DNA of 64,000 nucleotides, taken from the NCBI RefSeq assembly GCF_047324175.1, contig NZ_CP178732.1, positions 1,984,001 to 2,048,000 on the forward strand, given 5' to 3'. Every line of letters begins with the position of its first letter. Positions within the stretch are counted from its first letter, which is position 1. Below are positions 61,883 to 64,000 of the stretch, one piece after another. This stretch comes from Acerihabitans sp015654925 (GTDB lineage Bacteria > Pseudomonadota > Gammaproteobacteria > Enterobacterales > Enterobacteriaceae). Position numbers and translations under genes: made by a program. Under the pieces are notes generated by a model that was not told where the DNA came from, made no database searches, and was given only the letters and a program-made list of their open reading frames with translations.

Positions 61883-62881
61883 ATGTTCAATATAGCTTTA
61901 CTGGGTGCAGGAAAAATGGGAAGTGTTCATGCGAAGAATATTTCCAGCCATAATGAAGCTACGCTGTGGGCGGTAGTTGATCCCAACGTAGAAAATGCCA
62001 GGAGGTTAGCCGAGAAATATCATGCTAAATGGTGTACAACTGCTGAAGGGGTTATGGCCGATAGCGATGTTCATGGCGTATGGATAGCGTCAGCAAGCGA
62101 CACTCATGCCGATCTGATTGAGATGGCTGCCATCAATGGGAAGGCCATCTTTTGCGAGAAACCTATCCACCTTGATCCTGCACGTGTGCTTAAATGTTTA
62201 ACGACGGTCAAAAAACATAATGTACCGTTGATTATGGGATTTAATCGGCGATTTGATCCGCAATTCGGTCGAGTTAAATTACTTGCGGATGAAGGGAGAA
62301 TTGGAAAGAGAGAATCGCTTTTGATTATATCAAGGGACCCGTCTCCTCCCCCTATCGGATATGTAAAAACGTCTGGTGGGCTTTTTCGTGACATGATGAT
62401 TCACGATTTTGATATGGCCAGATTTATTATGGAGGAAGAACCGGAATCTGTTTTTTCCCAAGGCAGTAATTTAGTTGATCCTGAAATTGGTCATGTCGAT
62501 GATATCGATACTGCGTTTGTGACATTGAAGTTTCCTTCAGGAGCCATTGCAACCATCGTTAATAGCCGTCGTTCTGCTTATGGTTATGATCAGCGAATTG
62601 AGTTGCATGGTTCTAAAGGAATGCTGCAAGCTGGCAACATCTATGAAAACCAGGTATCAGTCTGGAATGACTCCGGAAGAATGTATGCGCCCCTGGAAGA
62701 TTTTTATCTTCAGCGCTATAGGGACGCTTATGTTGCGGAATTAGAGCATTTTATTTCTGTGATGAGAGGGGATGGACCTCCGCAATGCACCGGCGAGGAT
62801 GGGAAAAAAGCGCTATTCATTGCCGTGATAGCATACCAATCTCTTAAAGATCATAAAGAATTGGCTATCAATTATTTTTGA
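61883..62881 (+). CDS. iolG: Inositol 2-dehydrogenase
   Basis: A 332-residue Gfo/Idh/MocA-family enzyme oxidising myo-inositol (or another inositol isomer) to its 2-keto form with NAD. Rossmann motif 'IALLGAGKMGSVHAKNI', 'WIASASDTHADLI', catalytic 'IFCEKPIHLD', 'MGFNRRFDPQFGRVK' and 'GLFRDMMIHDFDMARFI' (Asp/His dyad) follow the IolG pattern. TGAGGTG precedes ATG 61883. It completes the six-enzyme myo-inositol route in this locus (IolG, E, D, B, C, A). Confidence 0.9.
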   Translation: MFNIALLGAGKMGSVHAKNISSHNEATLWAVVDPNVENARRLAEKYHAKWCTTAEGVMADSDVHGVWIASASDTHADLIEMAAINGKAIFCEKPIHLDPARVLKCLTTVKKHNVPLIMGFNRRFDPQFGRVKLLADEGRIGKRESLLIISRDPSPPPIGYVKTSGGLFRDMMIHDFDMARFIMEEEPESVFSQGSNLVDPEIGHVDDIDTAFVTLKFPSGAIATIVNSRRSAYGYDQRIELHGSKGMLQAGNIYENQVSVWNDSGRMYAPLEDFYLQRYRDAYVAELEHFISVMRGDGPPQCTGEDGKKALFIAVIAYQSLKDHKELAINYF

Positions 62882-63208
62882 ATATGAATGATTACTCAAC
62901 CCGTTTAGTCTGCCCTCACGTTTCTGGCGGCTAGTGAAAGAGTGTTGCAAAGAATTTTTGGCCATAAGGATATGGCCAAAGAGGGGGCTTTGACATGCAG
63001 ATAAAATAAATAGATATTTTGTTTAAACATAACTCAGTGTCTTATCGTACTCTAATGAGCCATATCCATTTTTATTGAAGAATATTACTCAATATTGTTG
63101 GTACTATGCAGTTTTCAACCATTGGCATGTCGATAACATGCTTGAATATTCCGCCGATATTAATAATAAAAATGGTCAGAAAATTTTAATTCTCTGAGGC
63201 ATCGTTAA
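62882..63208. other. Intergenic region after iolG
   Basis: A 327-base AT-rich gap with the hairpin at 62957-62980 and otherwise nothing recognised. It should hold the promoter of the DMT transporter. Confidence 0.45.
62957..62980. terminator. Hairpin downstream of iolG
   Basis: TTTGGCCATA and TATGGCCAAA are perfect ten-base arms around an AGGA loop, 75 bases after iolG. No T-run follows on the + strand (GAGGGGGCTTT), so it may be a 3'-end stabiliser or a weak terminator. Confidence 0.45.
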
Positions 63209-64000
63209 TGACCCAGCAACGTAAAGCCGATTTATTACTGGTCCTGACCACCTTTATAGCCGCCTGTGGCTGGATATTTTCCCGTGAAGCCATTACAGGT
63301 ATGCCCGTATTTGCCTTTCTTGGACTGCGCTTTCTTTTCGCATCGATGTGCCTCCTGCCGTTCTGGGGGGGACAGCGGATCTCACGTCGTCAGTGGATAC
63401 CGGCGTTGATAAGCGGCTTGTGGCTGGCATTGAACATGTGCTTATGGATCTACTCGGTATCCACCACCCCTTCTCTTGGTGAAGGGGCATTCATTATGAG
63501 TTTGTCCATGCTGTTCGTACCTCTTGTCGCATGGGGTTTGATGAAAATTCGACCGCTGAGCGCTTATTGGGAATGCTTACCGCTGGCGATGATTGGGCTT
63601 GGCCTGTTGAGCTTGCATCAACCGATAACATTTCATCCCAGCCAGGGCTGGTTTCTGCTCACAGCCATAGTCCAGGCGGTGTCATTTTGCTATACCAGCC
63701 GCTGCTCACGCAAGGTACCGTTGATTCCGCTCACGACGGTACAACTCGCGTGTACCGGTGTCAGTGGTCTGGTGTTGTCCCTGTTTCTGGAACAGTGGTC
63801 GCAACCTTTTTCTCTCCCAACGGGCCTGTGGCTTTTGGCCAGTATCCTAATCGCCACCAGTCTGCGCTTTGGATTACAGCTTAAGGGACAAAAGTACGCC
63901 ACCCCTGCTAATGCCGCCATTATCATGATTCTTGAACCTTTACTCACAGTGATTGCTGCTGCCTTCTGGTATGGCGAACATTTGCCTGTTCAGCAAATTA
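63209..64000 (+). CDS. EamA/DMT-family transporter (3' end cut by window edge)
   Basis: Translation from ATG 63209 stays open to the window end (264 codons) and gives a ten-helix-type drug/metabolite transporter: 'LLLVLTTFIAACGWIFSREA' in helix 1, 'FLGLRFLFASMCLLPFWGG' in helix 2, 'TPSLGEGAFIMSLSMLFVPL' and the second EamA repeat ending 'ATPANAAIIMILEPLLTVIA'. GAGG lies eight bases before the start. It is separated from the iol genes by a hairpin and is probably unrelated to them. Family members export amino acids or other metabolites. Confidence 0.88.

Noticed and set aside
1..64000. Search for CRISPR arrays, tRNA or rRNA genes, insertion sequences and phage genes
   Set aside because: No regularly spaced repeats, cloverleaf-like tRNA sequences, rRNA segments, transposases or integrases were recognised by eye. 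A dedicated tRNA or IS scan could still find small items.

Overview
The window reads as an accessory carbon-catabolism region of a Gram-negative gammaproteobacterium, most likely an enterobacterium (Enterobacterales). The GarL, GarR, GarK, GudX, DgoK/DgoA/DgoR and Iol proteins look enterobacterial, CRP-type palindromes are present, and genes are packed in short operons with clear Shine-Dalgarno sequences. A Sodalis/Pectobacterium-like relative is possible, but that is a guess. I saw no rRNA, tRNA, CRISPR array, phage or intact insertion sequence.

Layout: (1) 1-3.1 kb holds an ACS-family MFS transporter (cut by the left edge), a divergent GntR regulator and a GarL-like aldolase, tied together by three copies of a GGTTG-N2-CAACC-type operator. 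(2) 3.5-10.7 kb is an AT-rich island: a LysR regulator diverges from an operon of MFS transporter, LarA-type nickel racemase/epimerase and the cofactor-making enzymes LarC, LarE and LarB. This is a self-contained nickel-pincer-nucleotide system with an unknown hydroxyacid substrate. (3) 10.8-15.2 kb is gudX-garL-garR-garK, an aldarate route to 2-phosphoglycerate. (4) 15.3-20.9 kb has an Ldh_2-family dehydrogenase, an MHS transporter with a RidA protein, another MFS protein and an IclR regulator, with two copies of a 17-bp palindrome between the two transporters. (5) 21.4-28.5 kb has a LysR/VOC pair and a six-gene operon: solute-binding protein, class V aminotransferase-like enzyme, two permeases, ATPase and an aspartate-dehydrogenase-like enzyme. 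(6) 28.7-32.8 kb has a talarate/galactarate dehydratase-like enolase-superfamily enzyme, its divergent LysR and an ACS transporter with a perfect CRP site upstream. (7) 32.9-39.4 kb is a dgo-like operon in which the enolase-type galactonate dehydratase is absent; an IlvD/Edd-type dehydratase and a DapA-type aldolase sit with dgoR, dgoK and dgoA, and DgoR-type operators lie before dgoK. (8) 39.5-40.3 kb holds decayed lrp/asnC and lysE genes. (9) 41-47.6 kb has a Gfo/Idh/MocA oxidoreductase, a TIM-barrel isomerase, a sugar symporter, a LacI regulator and another TIM-barrel isomerase; two identical 14-bp LacI-type palindromes precede the first. (10) 48.4-62.9 kb is a full myo-inositol catabolic locus (RpiR regulator, iolB, iolA, MFS, iolC-DUF2090 fusion, iolD, IolH-like protein, sugar symporter, iolE, UPF0303 protein, iolG). 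(11) The right edge cuts an EamA/DMT transporter.

Together the region encodes uptake of sugar acids, inositols and an amino acid or related solute, and their conversion to central intermediates (2-phosphoglycerate, pyruvate, glyceraldehyde-3-phosphate, tartronate semialdehyde, acetyl-CoA). Four ACS-type transporters, each beside a different enzyme set, suggest expansion by duplication and transfer. Family assignments rest on motifs and remembered relatives; no database search was run.
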